A DNA stretch of 64,000 nt from CAZOJJ01 sp964580105 (GTDB lineage Bacteria > Bacteroidota > Rhodothermia > Rhodothermales > Rubricoccaceae): positions 8,165-72,164 of the forward strand of contig CAZOJJ010000011.1 in NCBI GenBank assembly GCA_964580105.1, read 5' to 3'. A program made the position numbers and the translations under genes. Positions 43,228 to 52,432 of the stretch are shown here, in pieces. The notes under the pieces are model-generated. The model was not told the DNA's origin, made no database searches, and saw only the letters and a list, made by a program, of their open reading frames with translations. Position 1 is the first letter of the stretch; each line of letters starts with the position of its first letter.

Positions 43228-44025
43228 TCAGGGCGCCGCCTTTTTCTTCGTCACGAGCTTGCGGGGGATCTGCGCCCGCGCCGCCAGCGCCGCGCCGACG
43301 ATGCCCGCCTCGTTGCTGAGCGCGGCCGGGACGATCGGCGCCCGCGTCGCCAGCAGGTGGCCGAACTCCGCCCACCGCTCCGGCCGGCTCACGCCGCCGC
43401 CCACGATGATGAGGTCGGGGGAGAGGAGGAACTCGATGTGGTCGAGGACGGGCTGGAGCCGCTTCGTCGCCCACTTTTCCCAGCGCATCCCCTTGGCCTC
43501 GCGGACGCGGTCCGAAGCGTGGTGCTCGGCGATCTTCTTGCCGAACTGGAGGTGGCCGAACTCCGTGTTGGGCACCAGTTTGCCGTCGAGGAAGAGCGCG
43601 CTGCCGATCCCGGTCCCGATGGTCAGCATCAGCGTGACGCCCTTCCGGCCCCTCCCGGCCCCGTACTTCATCTCCGCGAGGCCGGCCGCGTCGGCGTCGT
43701 TCATGACGGCGACGAGGCAGCCGGTGGCCTTTTTGAACCGCCGCGCGGCCGGCGTCCCGATCCAGCTGGGGTCGATGTTCGCCGCCGTCTCGACGACGCC
43801 CTTGCGCACGCGCGCCGGAACGGTGCAGCCGATGGGGCCGGACCACCCGAAGTGCCGCGCAATCTCGGCGACGGTTTTCGCGACGGCCTTCGGCGTGGCG
43901 GGGTGCGGCGTGGGGATGCGGTAGCGGTCCGTGAGGAGCGCACCCGTCTTGAGGTTGACGGGCGCGCCTTTGACCCCCGATCCGCCGATGTCTACGCCGA
44001 GGGCGCGGTTGAGTCGCTTGGGCAT
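43228..44025 (-). CDS. ppgK: Polyphosphate glucokinase (ROK family)
   Basis: 265 residues of the polyP/ATP-glucokinase branch: ALGVDIGGSGVKGAPVNLKTG, ANIDPSWIG, VMNDADAAGLAEMKYGAGRGRKGVTLMLTIGTGIGSALFLDG, PNTEFGHLQFGKK and LIIVGGGVSRPERW. It phosphorylates glucose using polyphosphate and usually also ATP. The GKKIAEHHASDR segment replaces the CxCGxxGC zinc cluster of ordinary ROK kinases, as expected for PPGK. With ppk1 and ppk2 it forms a polyphosphate theme in the window. Confidence 0.92.
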   Translation of the reverse strand: MPKRLNRALGVDIGGSGVKGAPVNLKTGALLTDRYRIPTPHPATPKAVAKTVAEIARHFGWSGPIGCTVPARVRKGVVETAANIDPSWIGTPAARRFKKATGCLVAVMNDADAAGLAEMKYGAGRGRKGVTLMLTIGTGIGSALFLDGKLVPNTEFGHLQFGKKIAEHHASDRVREAKGMRWEKWATKRLQPVLDHIEFLLSPDLIIVGGGVSRPERWAEFGHLLATRAPIVPAALSNEAGIVGAALAARAQIPRKLVTKKKAAP

Positions 44026-44052
44026 GGAAGCAACGGAGAGGTCGGCGCCCGG

Positions 44053-45012
44053 TCAGGAGGGGGCGACGGAGAAGTAGAGGAGGCTGAACCAGCCGCGTCC
44101 GTTGGTCCACTCCCGCTCCAGCCGCAGCCCGGCCGGCTCGGCCAGCGCGGCGAGCTCGCCGGGGGCGTACTTGTAGGAGTTCTCGGTGTGGATCGAGTCG
44201 CCCGCTTCGAAATCGAAGGAGCGCCCGCCGATATGCACCGTCTGCGGCCGGGTGCTGACGAGGTGCATTTCGACCCGTCCCGCCTCGGCGTCGTAGTGGG
44301 CGCGGTGGGCCCAGGCGCCGAGGTCGAAGTCGGCGCCGAGTTCGCGGTTGAGGCGGGCGAGCAGGTTGCGGTTGAAGGCGGCCGTGACGCCCTCGGGGTC
44401 GTTGTAGGCCCGCTCCAGGACGGCCACGTCCTTCTTGCGGTCCACGCCGAGTAGGAGGCCGCCGCCCGGTCCCGCCACGTCGGCGATCTGGGCGAGGAAG
44501 CGCCGGGCCTCCTCGGGCTCGAAGTTGCCGATGGTCGAGCCGGGGAAGAACACGACGCGCTTGCGGCGTTTTTCCGGATCGTCCGGGAGCGAGAGCGGCC
44601 TCGTGTAGTCGGCCGCGACGGGCTCGATGCGGAGGCGGGGGTAGTCGGCTCGCAGCGCCTCGGCCGTCGCCTCCAGGTGCTCGGCGGAGATGTCGATGGG
44701 CACGTAGGCGGCGAGGTCCGGAAGGGCGTCGAGGAGGAGGCGCGTCTTCGTGCTCGACCCGCTCCCGTATTCGATCAGCACCACGCCCGGCCCGACCACC
44801 TCGGCGATCTCGCCGAGGTGGGCCTCCAGGATGCCGACCTCGGTGCGCGTGGGGTAGTAGGCGTCGAGCGCCGTGATCCGGTCGAAGAGGCGGGAGCCCT
44901 CCTCGTCGTAGAAGTACTTGCTCGGGAGCGACGGCGGCGAGGCCGAGAGCCCGGTGAGCACGTCGCGGAGGAGCGCGGCCGGTTCCGTCGTCGTGGGCGG
45001 AGAGGCGGGCAT
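44053..45012 (-). CDS. egtD: L-histidine N-alpha-methyltransferase
   Basis: 319 residues: PSKYFYDEEGSRLFDRITALDAYYPTRTEVGIL, the SAM-binding LIEYGSGSSTKTRLLLDAL, YVPIDISAEHLEATAE, VVFFPGSTIGNFEPEEA, GVDRKKDVAVLERAYND and the C-terminal SYKYAPGELAALAEPAGL. EgtD trimethylates histidine to hercynine, the first ergothioneine step. It starts 3 nt after the egtB stop and is co-transcribed with it. Confidence 0.95.
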   Translation of the reverse strand: MPASPPTTTEPAALLRDVLTGLSASPPSLPSKYFYDEEGSRLFDRITALDAYYPTRTEVGILEAHLGEIAEVVGPGVVLIEYGSGSSTKTRLLLDALPDLAAYVPIDISAEHLEATAEALRADYPRLRIEPVAADYTRPLSLPDDPEKRRKRVVFFPGSTIGNFEPEEARRFLAQIADVAGPGGGLLLGVDRKKDVAVLERAYNDPEGVTAAFNRNLLARLNRELGADFDLGAWAHRAHYDAEAGRVEMHLVSTRPQTVHIGGRSFDFEAGDSIHTENSYKYAPGELAALAEPAGLRLEREWTNGRGWFSLLYFSVAPS

Positions 45013-45015
45013 CGC

Positions 45016-46353
45016 TCAGAGGCTCCGGGCGAGGCGGAGGCCCGTGAACTGCCAGGTGGAGGCCGGGTGGAAGAAGTTGCGGTACGTCGGCCGGATGTGC
45101 GTGCGGCTGGTGGCGCACGAGCCGCCGCGCAGGACGAACTGCCCGCTCATCCACTTTCCGTTGTATTCGCCGAGGGCGCCGTCGCCGGGGCGGTAGCCGG
45201 GGTAGGCCGTGTAGGCGCTGTGCGTCCATTCCCACGCCTCGCCGTACATCTGGAGGAGGCGCGGCGTCGAGGCGCCGTCGCCTTGCGCGAGCGGCTCGGC
45301 CGGTGCCGGGTGCAGGCGGCCGTCCTCAACGAAGTGCCCCTCGGGGAGCCCGAGGCCGCCCCAGACGGTGCGGGCGGCGGCCTCCCACTCGAACTCGCTC
45401 GGGAGGCGCGCCCCGGCCCACTGGTGGGCCGCCCAGCGGGCGAAGGCGTCGGCCTCGAAGTAGGAGAGGTGGGTGACGGGCTCGTTCGGATCCACGGGCC
45501 GCATCCCGGCCAGCGTGAAGTGCCACCATGCACCGTCCCGGCGCTCCCAGTAGAACGGCCCGGTCCACCCTTCGGCCTCGACCGTCGCCCAGCCCTCGGA
45601 GAGCCAGAGCGGCGCGGCGCGGTAGCCGCCGTCCTCGATGAACGCCATGAACTCGCCGCAGGTGACGAGCCGGTGACCGAGGGCGAAGGGCTCGACGAAG
45701 GCCCGGTGGCGCGGCCCCTCGTTGTCGAAGAAGAAGCGGTCGCGGCTCGTCCGGCCGCCCGCGCGGGCGCCGATCTCGTGGAGGCCGCCCGCGTGCTCGA
45801 CCCACTGGAGCGGCCCGGGATCGAGGCTCGCGATGTCCGGCCGCTCGCGGTAGACGGGGCGCAGCGGGTTGACCGAGAACACGTGCTTGATGTCGGTCAG
45901 CATCAGTTCCTGGTGCTGCTGCTCGTGGTTGCGCCCGACCTCGATCACGTCGGCGACCTCGGGGTGCTCGGCCTCGTCGAAGTCGTCGAGGAAGCGGAGC
46001 ATGGCCTCGTCCACGGCGCGGCGGAAGGCGAAGACCTCCTCGACCGTCGGGCGCGAGAGGTAGCCGCGCTGGGCGCGGCAGTGGCGCTCCCCGGCCTGCA
46101 CGTAGTACGAGTTGAAGAGGTACGGGTAGCGCGCATCGTAGAGCGCGTAGCCCGGGGCGTATTCCTTGAGGACGAACGTCTCCCAGAACCACGTCGTGTG
46201 CGCGAGGTGCCACTTGGTCGGGCTCACGTCGGTCATCGACTGAACGACGTAGTCCTCGGTGGCGAGGGGCGCGCAGAGGGACTCGGTGAAGGCGCGGACG
46301 GCGGTGAAGCGCTCGGCCAGCGTGGCGGCCGGAGGGGCGGCGACGGCAGACAT
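45016..46353 (-). CDS. egtB: Ergothioneine biosynthesis sulfoxide synthase
   Basis: 445 residues. The N-terminal DinB-like domain carries the iron ligands in SPTKWHLAHTTWFWE and VGRNHEQQHQELMLTD. The C-terminal formylglycine-generating-enzyme-like domain has HRLVTCGEFMAFIEDGGY, LPSEFEWEAAAR, EWTHSAYTAYPGY, FVLRGGSCATSRTHIRPTYRNFF and WQFTGLRLAR. EgtB joins hercynine to a thiol with O2. No egtA, egtC or egtE gene is nearby. The thiol donor could therefore be cysteine itself, or gamma-glutamylcysteine made elsewhere. Confidence 0.94.
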   Translation of the reverse strand: MSAVAAPPAATLAERFTAVRAFTESLCAPLATEDYVVQSMTDVSPTKWHLAHTTWFWETFVLKEYAPGYALYDARYPYLFNSYYVQAGERHCRAQRGYLSRPTVEEVFAFRRAVDEAMLRFLDDFDEAEHPEVADVIEVGRNHEQQHQELMLTDIKHVFSVNPLRPVYRERPDIASLDPGPLQWVEHAGGLHEIGARAGGRTSRDRFFFDNEGPRHRAFVEPFALGHRLVTCGEFMAFIEDGGYRAAPLWLSEGWATVEAEGWTGPFYWERRDGAWWHFTLAGMRPVDPNEPVTHLSYFEADAFARWAAHQWAGARLPSEFEWEAAARTVWGGLGLPEGHFVEDGRLHPAPAEPLAQGDGASTPRLLQMYGEAWEWTHSAYTAYPGYRPGDGALGEYNGKWMSGQFVLRGGSCATSRTHIRPTYRNFFHPASTWQFTGLRLARSL

Positions 46354-46398
46354 ACGGGTAGCGTGCGGGGGGAGGGGCGAGGGCTCTACGCGGAAGCG

Positions 46399-46411
46399 CG
46401 AACCGGGTTCG
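46399..46411. terminator. Palindrome between osmC end and egtB start
   Basis: CGAACCGGGTTCG is a perfect odd palindrome 13 nt past the OsmC stop, embedded in further GGCCGGCC symmetry. It is a possible terminator of osmC; there is no T-tract. Confidence 0.3.
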
Positions 46412-46423
46412 GCCGGCCGCGCG

Positions 46424-46960
46424 TCACGCGGCCAGCCGGGTCTCGACGTGCATCTCGGCGTGGAGCGTGCGGTGGACGGGGCAGCGGTCGGCGATCTCCA
46501 GCAGCCGTGCCCGCTGGGCCGCGTCGAGCTCGCCGTCGAGGACGATCTCGCGGGTGAGCCGGTCGATCTTGCCGACCGTGGTCTCGCACGCGCGGCAGTC
46601 CTCGGCGTGGATGCGGTCGTGCGCGACGCGGGCAGTGGCGGACCGGAGCGGCCACCCCTTCCGCCCGGCGTACGTCGTGAGCGTCATCGTGGTGCAGGCG
46701 GCGAGGGCGGCGGCGAGGAGGTCGTACGGCGTCGGCCCGGCCTCCGTCCCGCCCATCGCGGCGGGCTCGTCGGCGACGAGGCGGTGGCCGCGGGCGTGGA
46801 TCGCGGTGCGGAAGCCGCCCGCCTCGGTCGTGGCCGTGACCGTGGGGTCGTCGTAGACGGTGGGCATCCGGTCCGCCTCGGCCGGGCGTGGCCCGAGGCG
46901 GGCGAACCGGGCCGAGAGGCGACGGCGGTGGGCAGCGAGGGACGAGTGGGGCTGGGGCAT
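46424..46960 (-). CDS. OsmC family peroxiredoxin-like protein
   Basis: 178 residues from the ATG at 46960; an internal ATG at 46867 would give the usual ~147. The OsmC fold markers are GGTEAGPTPYDLLAAALAACTTMTLTTYAGRKGW, with the first reactive cysteine, and LEIADRCPVHRTLHAEMHVET, with the second. The HDRIHAEDCRACETTVGKIDRL insert is typical of one OsmC subgroup. These enzymes reduce organic hydroperoxides with two cysteines. The gene lies upstream of egtB-egtD and divergent from the M16 peptidase gene, which fits an oxidative-stress grouping. Confidence 0.88.
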   Translation of the reverse strand: MPQPHSSLAAHRRRLSARFARLGPRPAEADRMPTVYDDPTVTATTEAGGFRTAIHARGHRLVADEPAAMGGTEAGPTPYDLLAAALAACTTMTLTTYAGRKGWPLRSATARVAHDRIHAEDCRACETTVGKIDRLTREIVLDGELDAAQRARLLEIADRCPVHRTLHAEMHVETRLAA

Positions 46961-46979
46961 GGCGGTGGGGGCTGATCGA

Positions 46980-46987
46980 GGAAGGTA
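46980..46987 (-). promoter_or_regulatory. Putative -7 box TACCTTCC, osmC
   Basis: TACCTTCC lies 19 nt before the ATG at 46960 and supports that start over the internal ATG at 46867. Confidence 0.4.
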
Positions 46988-47051
46988 GAGGGCGGCGCGC
47001 AACCGGGCCGCCTCGGATTCCGGTACGCGGCATCTTGCCGATACGGGGCGC

Positions 47052-47059
47052 TATTTTCC
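47052..47059 (+). promoter_or_regulatory. Putative -7 box TATTTTCC, M16 peptidase gene
   Basis: TATTTTCC lies 40 nt before the ATG at 47100, divergent from the osmC box. Confidence 0.35.
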
Positions 47060-47099
47060 TAGCACCGCCGTTCCTCCTCCTGATCCCTCGCCTCCCCCC

Positions 47100-50036
47100 A
47101 TGCGCCTGCTTGCCCTGCTGGCCGCCGCCTTCGTCCTTCTTGCCGTCCGACCGGGCGCGGCGCAGGACGGCGCGGACGACCGCATCTTCCCCTACCAATA
47201 CCACGTCCGCGACCTCGACAACGGCCTCCGCGTCATCGTCATCCCGACGGACTACCCGAACATCGTCTCCCTCCAGATCCCCGTCGCCACCGGCTCCCGC
47301 AACGAGGTCGAGGAGGGCAAGAGCGGCTTCGCCCACTTCTTCGAGCACATGATGTTCAGGGGGACCGAGAACGTCTCCGCCGAGGAATACAACGCGCTCC
47401 TCAAGAACGCCGGCGCCGACGACAACGCCTACACCACCGACGACCGCACCGTCTACACGACGACGTTCTCGAAGGAGGACCTGGAGGCCATCCTCCGCCT
47501 CCACGCCGACCGCTTCCAGCACCTCGCCTACTCCGAGGCCGTCTTCCGCACGGAGGCGCAGGCCGTCCTCGGCGAGTACAACAAGAACAGCGCGAACCCG
47601 ATCTCGAAGCTGTTCGAGACGATGCGCGGCACGGCCTTCACGACGCACACCTATCGGCACACCACGATGGGCTTCCTCGAAGACATCGAGGCGATGCCCG
47701 ACCAGTACGACTACAGCCGCGAGTTCTTCCGCCGCTACTACCGTCCCGAGAACACGACGCTGATCGTCTCGGGGGACGTCGAGCCGGACGCGGTCTTCGC
47801 GCTGGTCGAGCGCTACTGGAGCGACTGGGCGCCGGGCTTCGAGCCGGTGCCGGTGCCCGAGGAGCCCCCGCCGAGCGGGCCGCTCTACGCCCACGTCGCC
47901 TGGGAGACGCCGACGCTGCCGTGGGTGGCCGTGATGTTCCGAGGCCCCGCCGCGTATCCGACGGCCGACAACCCGGCGGCCGGCGACATGCAGGCGCTCG
48001 ACGTACTCGCCCGCTATGCCTTCTCGTCGTCGAGCCCCCTCTACCAGCGCCTCGTCGTCGAGGAGCAGAAGGCCGACCAGCTCTTCGCCTACTTCCCCGA
48101 CGCCCGCGACCCCGCGCTCGTCGGCGTGCTGGCGCGCGTGCCCGACCCGGCCGACCTCGGCGACGTCCGCGACGCCATCCAGCAGACGCTGGCCGACCTG
48201 CGCACGACGGCGCCCGACGCAGGCCGCATCGCCGAGATCAAGAGCGCGCTCAAGTACGGGTTCGCCGCCCGCCTCGACAACTCCGAGGCCATCGCCGGCG
48301 CGGTCGTCTCCTACGTCGCCGCGACGCGGGATGTGGAGACGCTCAACGAGGTCTACCGTGCCTACGACGCCATCACCCCTGCCGACGTCCAGCGCGTCGC
48401 CCAGACCTACTTCACCGACCGGGGCCTGGTCGTGACGACGCTCGCGCACGGCGAGCTGGCGGGCGCCGCCGCCGAGACGGGCTCGGTGGACGACCGCCTC
48501 CGCAGCGACGCCACGCGCGTGGACGCGCCGAGCGGGCCGGTGGCGATCCCCCGCCGCACGCCCTCGGGCGACGGGCCCACCCCGCAGTTCGAGGAGCTGG
48601 TCCAGACGTCCGCCTCGCCGCTCGTGGACCTCCGCTTCCTCTTCGCCCACGGCCCGGCCGACGACCCCGCGGGCAAGGAGGGCCTCGCCACCCTCACCGC
48701 GAGGATGGTAGCCGACGCCGGCAGCGAGGCGATGCCCTACGCCGACATCCAGCGCGCCCTCTATCCGATGGCCGCAGGCTTCGGGGTCCGGCTCGACAAG
48801 GAGATGACCGTCTTCGGCGGGACCGTCCACCGCGACAACCTGGAGCGCTACTACGACGTGATCGGCGGGCAGCTGCTCGACCCGGGCTTTCGCGAGGAGG
48901 ACTTCCAGCGCGTCAAGACCAACCTGCTCAACGAGATCCGCGTCGGCCTCCGCGCCAACAACGACGAGGAGCTCGGCAAGGAGGTGCTCTACGAGATGAT
49001 CTACGGGCCGGACCACCCCTACGGCCACCTCAACGCGGGCCACGCCGAGGCCGTCGAGGCGCTCACGCTCGACGACGTGCGCGCCTTCTACGCCGCGCAC
49101 TACACGCAGCCGCTCCTGACCGTCGCCGTCGCGGGCGACGCACCCGAGGCGTTCCTCGACCGGATGCGCGCCGACCTCGCCGAAAACCTGCCGGCGGGCC
49201 GCGGGGCCGAGGTCGCCGCGCGATCCGCCCCCCAGGCGCCGATGCCCGACGGCATGCGGGTCACGCTCGTGGACAAGGACACCCGCGCCACGGCCATCTC
49301 GATGGGCTTCCCCATCAACCTCCGCCGGGGCGACCCCGACTGGATCGCGCTCGACCTCGTGCGGTCCTATTTCGGCGAGCACCGCTCCAGCAACTCGTAC
49401 CTCTTCCAGCGCATCCGCGAGGTCCGCGGGATGAACTACGGCGACTACGCCTACATCGAGTACTACCCGGGCGGGATGTACTCGACGCAGCCCCCGCCCA
49501 ACGTGGCCCGCCAGCAGCAGATCTTCCAGATCTGGATCCGCCCCGTCCCGCCCGAGCAGGCCCACTTCGCCCTCCGCATCGCCACGTACGAGCTCGACCG
49601 GCTCGTCCGCGAGGGGATGAGCGAGGCCGACTTCGAGGCGACGCGCAACTTCCTCACGAAGTACGCGGCCGTGCTGACGGCCAGCCAGGGCCGCGCCCTC
49701 GGCTACGCCCTCGACGCCGACTACTACGGCACGCCCGAGTACGTGCAGTACGTCCGCGACGGCCTCGCCGCGCTCACGCTCGACGACGTGAACCGCGTCA
49801 TCCGCACCTACCTCGACACCGACGGGATGGCCGTCGCCGTCATCACGCCGGACGCGGCGGGCCTGGCCGAGCGGCTCGTCGCCGACGCGCCCTCGCCGAT
49901 GACGTACGCGGCGGAGCCGCCCGCCGACGTCCTCGCCGAGGACGAGGTCATCGCGGTCTACCCCCTCGGCCTCGACGCCGACGACGTCCGGGTCGTGGAG
50001 GTGGAGGACGTGTTCGAGCGACCCGTCTTCGACTGA
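47100..50036 (+). CDS. M16 family zinc metallopeptidase (pitrilysin/insulinase type)
   Basis: 978 residues with a signal peptide (RLLALLAAAFVLLAVRPGAAQ). The first half has the inverted zinc motif HxxEH in GFAHFFEHMMFRGTENV, followed by the downstream ligand region AVLGEYNKNSANPI. The second half is a degenerate M16 repeat without HxxEH (LATLTARMVADAGSEAMPY, IREVRGMNYGDYAYIEYYPGG). Both halves are fused in one chain, as in pitrilysin-type enzymes. It is probably a periplasmic or outer-membrane peptidase that degrades small peptides. It is monocistronic, followed by a strong hairpin. Confidence 0.93.
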   Translation: MRLLALLAAAFVLLAVRPGAAQDGADDRIFPYQYHVRDLDNGLRVIVIPTDYPNIVSLQIPVATGSRNEVEEGKSGFAHFFEHMMFRGTENVSAEEYNALLKNAGADDNAYTTDDRTVYTTTFSKEDLEAILRLHADRFQHLAYSEAVFRTEAQAVLGEYNKNSANPISKLFETMRGTAFTTHTYRHTTMGFLEDIEAMPDQYDYSREFFRRYYRPENTTLIVSGDVEPDAVFALVERYWSDWAPGFEPVPVPEEPPPSGPLYAHVAWETPTLPWVAVMFRGPAAYPTADNPAAGDMQALDVLARYAFSSSSPLYQRLVVEEQKADQLFAYFPDARDPALVGVLARVPDPADLGDVRDAIQQTLADLRTTAPDAGRIAEIKSALKYGFAARLDNSEAIAGAVVSYVAATRDVETLNEVYRAYDAITPADVQRVAQTYFTDRGLVVTTLAHGELAGAAAETGSVDDRLRSDATRVDAPSGPVAIPRRTPSGDGPTPQFEELVQTSASPLVDLRFLFAHGPADDPAGKEGLATLTARMVADAGSEAMPYADIQRALYPMAAGFGVRLDKEMTVFGGTVHRDNLERYYDVIGGQLLDPGFREEDFQRVKTNLLNEIRVGLRANNDEELGKEVLYEMIYGPDHPYGHLNAGHAEAVEALTLDDVRAFYAAHYTQPLLTVAVAGDAPEAFLDRMRADLAENLPAGRGAEVAARSAPQAPMPDGMRVTLVDKDTRATAISMGFPINLRRGDPDWIALDLVRSYFGEHRSSNSYLFQRIREVRGMNYGDYAYIEYYPGGMYSTQPPPNVARQQQIFQIWIRPVPPEQAHFALRIATYELDRLVREGMSEADFEATRNFLTKYAAVLTASQGRALGYALDADYYGTPEYVQYVRDGLAALTLDDVNRVIRTYLDTDGMAVAVITPDAAGLAERLVADAPSPMTYAAEPPADVLAEDEVIAVYPLGLDADDVRVVEVEDVFERPVFD

Positions 50037-50064
50037 ACCGACGCGCCTGCGGCCGTACGAGAAG

Positions 50065-50093
50065 CGCCCCGCCTCTCACGGGGAGGCGGGGCG
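50065..50093 (+). terminator. Strong GC hairpin after the M16 gene
   Basis: CGCCCCGCCTC (50065-50075) pairs perfectly with GAGGCGGGGCG (50083-50093) around a 7-nt loop, 28 nt past the stop codon. It has an 11-bp stem but no T-tract. Confidence 0.55.
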
Positions 50094-50317
50094 GATTCGT
50101 AGGCTGCGCGCGTGGAAGAGCCGCCGCGGTGTGCCGGCGGCTCGTTCCCACGGTCGCGTTGGGCGTCTTCGACGCGCTCGTCGGACGCGGCGGTCTGCGG
50201 GCGCGCGAGGTCGAGGGCGGATGGCTGCGACAGGGAGACGTCGTCTGCGTGACGGAGGCTTGAGGGCTCGCCCCGGCCTCCGTTCGTCGGTATTCTCCGA
50301 TCCCCTCGCTCCCCGCC

Positions 50318-52234
50318 ATGCCCCGCATCAGCGACGCCAAGATCGACGAAGTCCGCGCCTCGGTTGACCTCGTGGACGTGGTGGGCGACTACGTCCGCCT
50401 GAAAAAGCAGGGTGCGCGGTTCGTCGGGCTCTGCCCGTTCCACAACGAGAAGACCCCATCGTTTTCGGTCGATCCGAACCAGGACCTCTACTACTGTTTC
50501 GGCTGCAAGGCCGGCGGCGACCTGTTCAGGTTCGTCCAGGAGATGGAGGGCGTCGGCTTCCTGGACGCCGTGCGGCTGCTCGCCGACCGGGCGGGCATCG
50601 AGATCCCCGAGGAGGACGGAGCCGCCGACCACGCGAGCGAGAAGGAGGCCATGCTCGCGGCGCTCCGCTTCGCCGCCCGCTACTACTTCGACCGGCTCAA
50701 GCACCCCGACGGCCGGCGCGGCCTCGACTACCTCAAGGAGCGCGGGTTCACGAAGGAGACGATCAAGACGTTCGGCATCGGCTACGCGCCCGACGCGTGG
50801 GACGCCCTGCTCAAGGCGGCGACGAAGGCGGGCTTCAAGCCCGAGGTGCTGGAGGCCGTCGGCCTCGTCAAGCCGCGCCAGAGCGGCGACGGCTACTACG
50901 ACATCTTCCGCGACCGCGTGATGTTTCCGATCCTCTCGCCCGTCGGCAAGGTGCTCGGCTTCGGCGGGCGGATCGTTCCGGGCAGCCGCCAGGAGAGCGA
51001 CGGCTACACGCCCGCGAAATACATCAACTCGCCGGAGTCCCCCGTGTACCACAAGAGCGAGGTGCTCTACGGGCTCAAGCAGGCCAAGACGGCCATCCGC
51101 GCCGAGGAAGAGGCCATCATGGTCGAGGGCTACGCCGACGTTGCCTCGCTGCATCAGGCCGGGATCAAGAACGTCGTCGCCAGCAGCGGGACGGCCCTGA
51201 CGCCGGGGCAGGTCCGCCTCCTCGGCCGGTACGCGCACACGGTCCTCCTGCTCTACGACGCCGACGCGGCGGGTGTGAACGCGGCGACGAAGGGAATCGA
51301 AACGGTTCTCGGCGAAGGGCTGGCGGCCTACGTCGTGGCGCTGCCCGACGGAGCCGACCCCGACTCGTTCGTCCGCCAGTTCGGCGCCGACGCATTCCGG
51401 ACGATCCTCCGCGAGGAGCGGCAGGACTTCGTCGGCTTCCTGGCGCGGCAGGCGCGGCGGGCCGGTGCGCTCTCGACACCCGAGGGCAAGGCCGAGGCCG
51501 CCAAGCGCATCCTCGACGCCGTCGCCCTCGTGGCCGACCCCATCGCGCAGGACGGGTACGTGCTCCGCGCCGCTACGGAGCTGGGCGTGCCCGACGCCAC
51601 GCTCCGGCCCCAGCTGCGCGGCCGGCTCCAGGCCCGGAAGCACCGCGAGAGCCAGCCGCCGACGTTTGCGCCGCCGGACGCGCGCCCGGCCGGGCCGATT
51701 TCCGAGGCGGAGCCGCCCGCGCCGGTCGTGATGCGGCCCGAGGAGGCCGCGCTCCTGCGGCTCATGCTCCAGCACGGCCTCCCGATGATCGAGCACGTCC
51801 TGACTCGGATGGCGCTCGACGAGTTCAGCGAGGGGCTCGTGCGCGACCTCGTCGAACGCTTCATCGCCGCCTACGAGGCCGAGGCGTTCGAGGCCGAGGC
51901 GTTCACGGGGGGCGCGCACGGCGAGCCGATCCAGCGCCTCGCCGCCGAGGTGCTCTCCGAGCGCCACGCGCTCTCGGAAAACTGGCAGCGCCGCATCGGC
52001 ATCAGCGTCCCCTCCCTGGACGACAAGCCCTACGACGCCGCGGACAGCGCTATGCGGCTGCTCAAGCTCGACCGCGTCGAGGAGGCCATCGAGGCGGTCA
52101 AGCAGCAGGTCTTCGCGGCGCAGCAGGCGGGGGAGGACCTCACCGACCTGCTCCAGCAGCAGACCGACCTCCTCGCGCTGCGGCGGGACATCGAGCGGGG
52201 CGCGTTCCTCGGCTGGGGCGACGAAGCGGCGTAG
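50318..52234 (+). CDS. dnaG: DNA primase
   Basis: 638 residues in standard order. The CHC2 zinc finger is ARFVGLCPFHNEKTPSFSV ... YYCFGCKAGGD. The catalytic core contains GYAPDAWDAL, MFPILSPVGKVLGFGGRIV and AKYINSPESPVYHKSEVLYGL. The TOPRIM centre has EEAIMVEGYADVASLHQAG and LLYDADAAGVNAA. The Glu/Ala-rich C-terminal region is the helicase-binding part. It makes RNA primers at replication forks. No rpsU or rpoD gene is adjacent. The stop is followed within 6 nt by a 13-bp tandem repeat. Confidence 0.96.
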   Translation: MPRISDAKIDEVRASVDLVDVVGDYVRLKKQGARFVGLCPFHNEKTPSFSVDPNQDLYYCFGCKAGGDLFRFVQEMEGVGFLDAVRLLADRAGIEIPEEDGAADHASEKEAMLAALRFAARYYFDRLKHPDGRRGLDYLKERGFTKETIKTFGIGYAPDAWDALLKAATKAGFKPEVLEAVGLVKPRQSGDGYYDIFRDRVMFPILSPVGKVLGFGGRIVPGSRQESDGYTPAKYINSPESPVYHKSEVLYGLKQAKTAIRAEEEAIMVEGYADVASLHQAGIKNVVASSGTALTPGQVRLLGRYAHTVLLLYDADAAGVNAATKGIETVLGEGLAAYVVALPDGADPDSFVRQFGADAFRTILREERQDFVGFLARQARRAGALSTPEGKAEAAKRILDAVALVADPIAQDGYVLRAATELGVPDATLRPQLRGRLQARKHRESQPPTFAPPDARPAGPISEAEPPAPVVMRPEEAALLRLMLQHGLPMIEHVLTRMALDEFSEGLVRDLVERFIAAYEAEAFEAEAFTGGAHGEPIQRLAAEVLSERHALSENWQRRIGISVPSLDDKPYDAADSAMRLLKLDRVEEAIEAVKQQVFAAQQAGEDLTDLLQQQTDLLALRRDIERGAFLGWGDEAA

Positions 52235-52239
52235 CCGGC

Positions 52240-52391
52240 ACGGATCCACCCGACGGATCCACCCGNNNNNNNNNNNNNNNNNNNNNNNNNNNNNNNNNNN
52301 NNNNNNNNNNNNNNNNNNNNNNNNNNNNNNNNNNNNNNNNNNNNNNNNNNNNNNNNNNNNNNNNNACGGATCCACCCGACGGATCCACCCG
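52240..52391. repeat. 13-bp tandem repeat array spanning an assembly gap
   Basis: Two units of ACGGATCCACCCG (52240-52265) stand left of the N run and two identical units (52366-52391) right of it, with the gap starting and ending on a unit boundary. The true copy number is unknown. Confidence 0.9.
52266..52365. other. Assembly gap (100 N)
   Basis: Exactly 100 unknown bases, the customary placeholder for a gap of unknown size. It sits between dnaG and ppk1, inside the 13-bp repeat. Confidence 0.99.
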
Positions 52392-52432
52392 TTCGTGCGT
52401 ATGCTTGGCGCGCATCGTCGCTTTTCGGCCGC

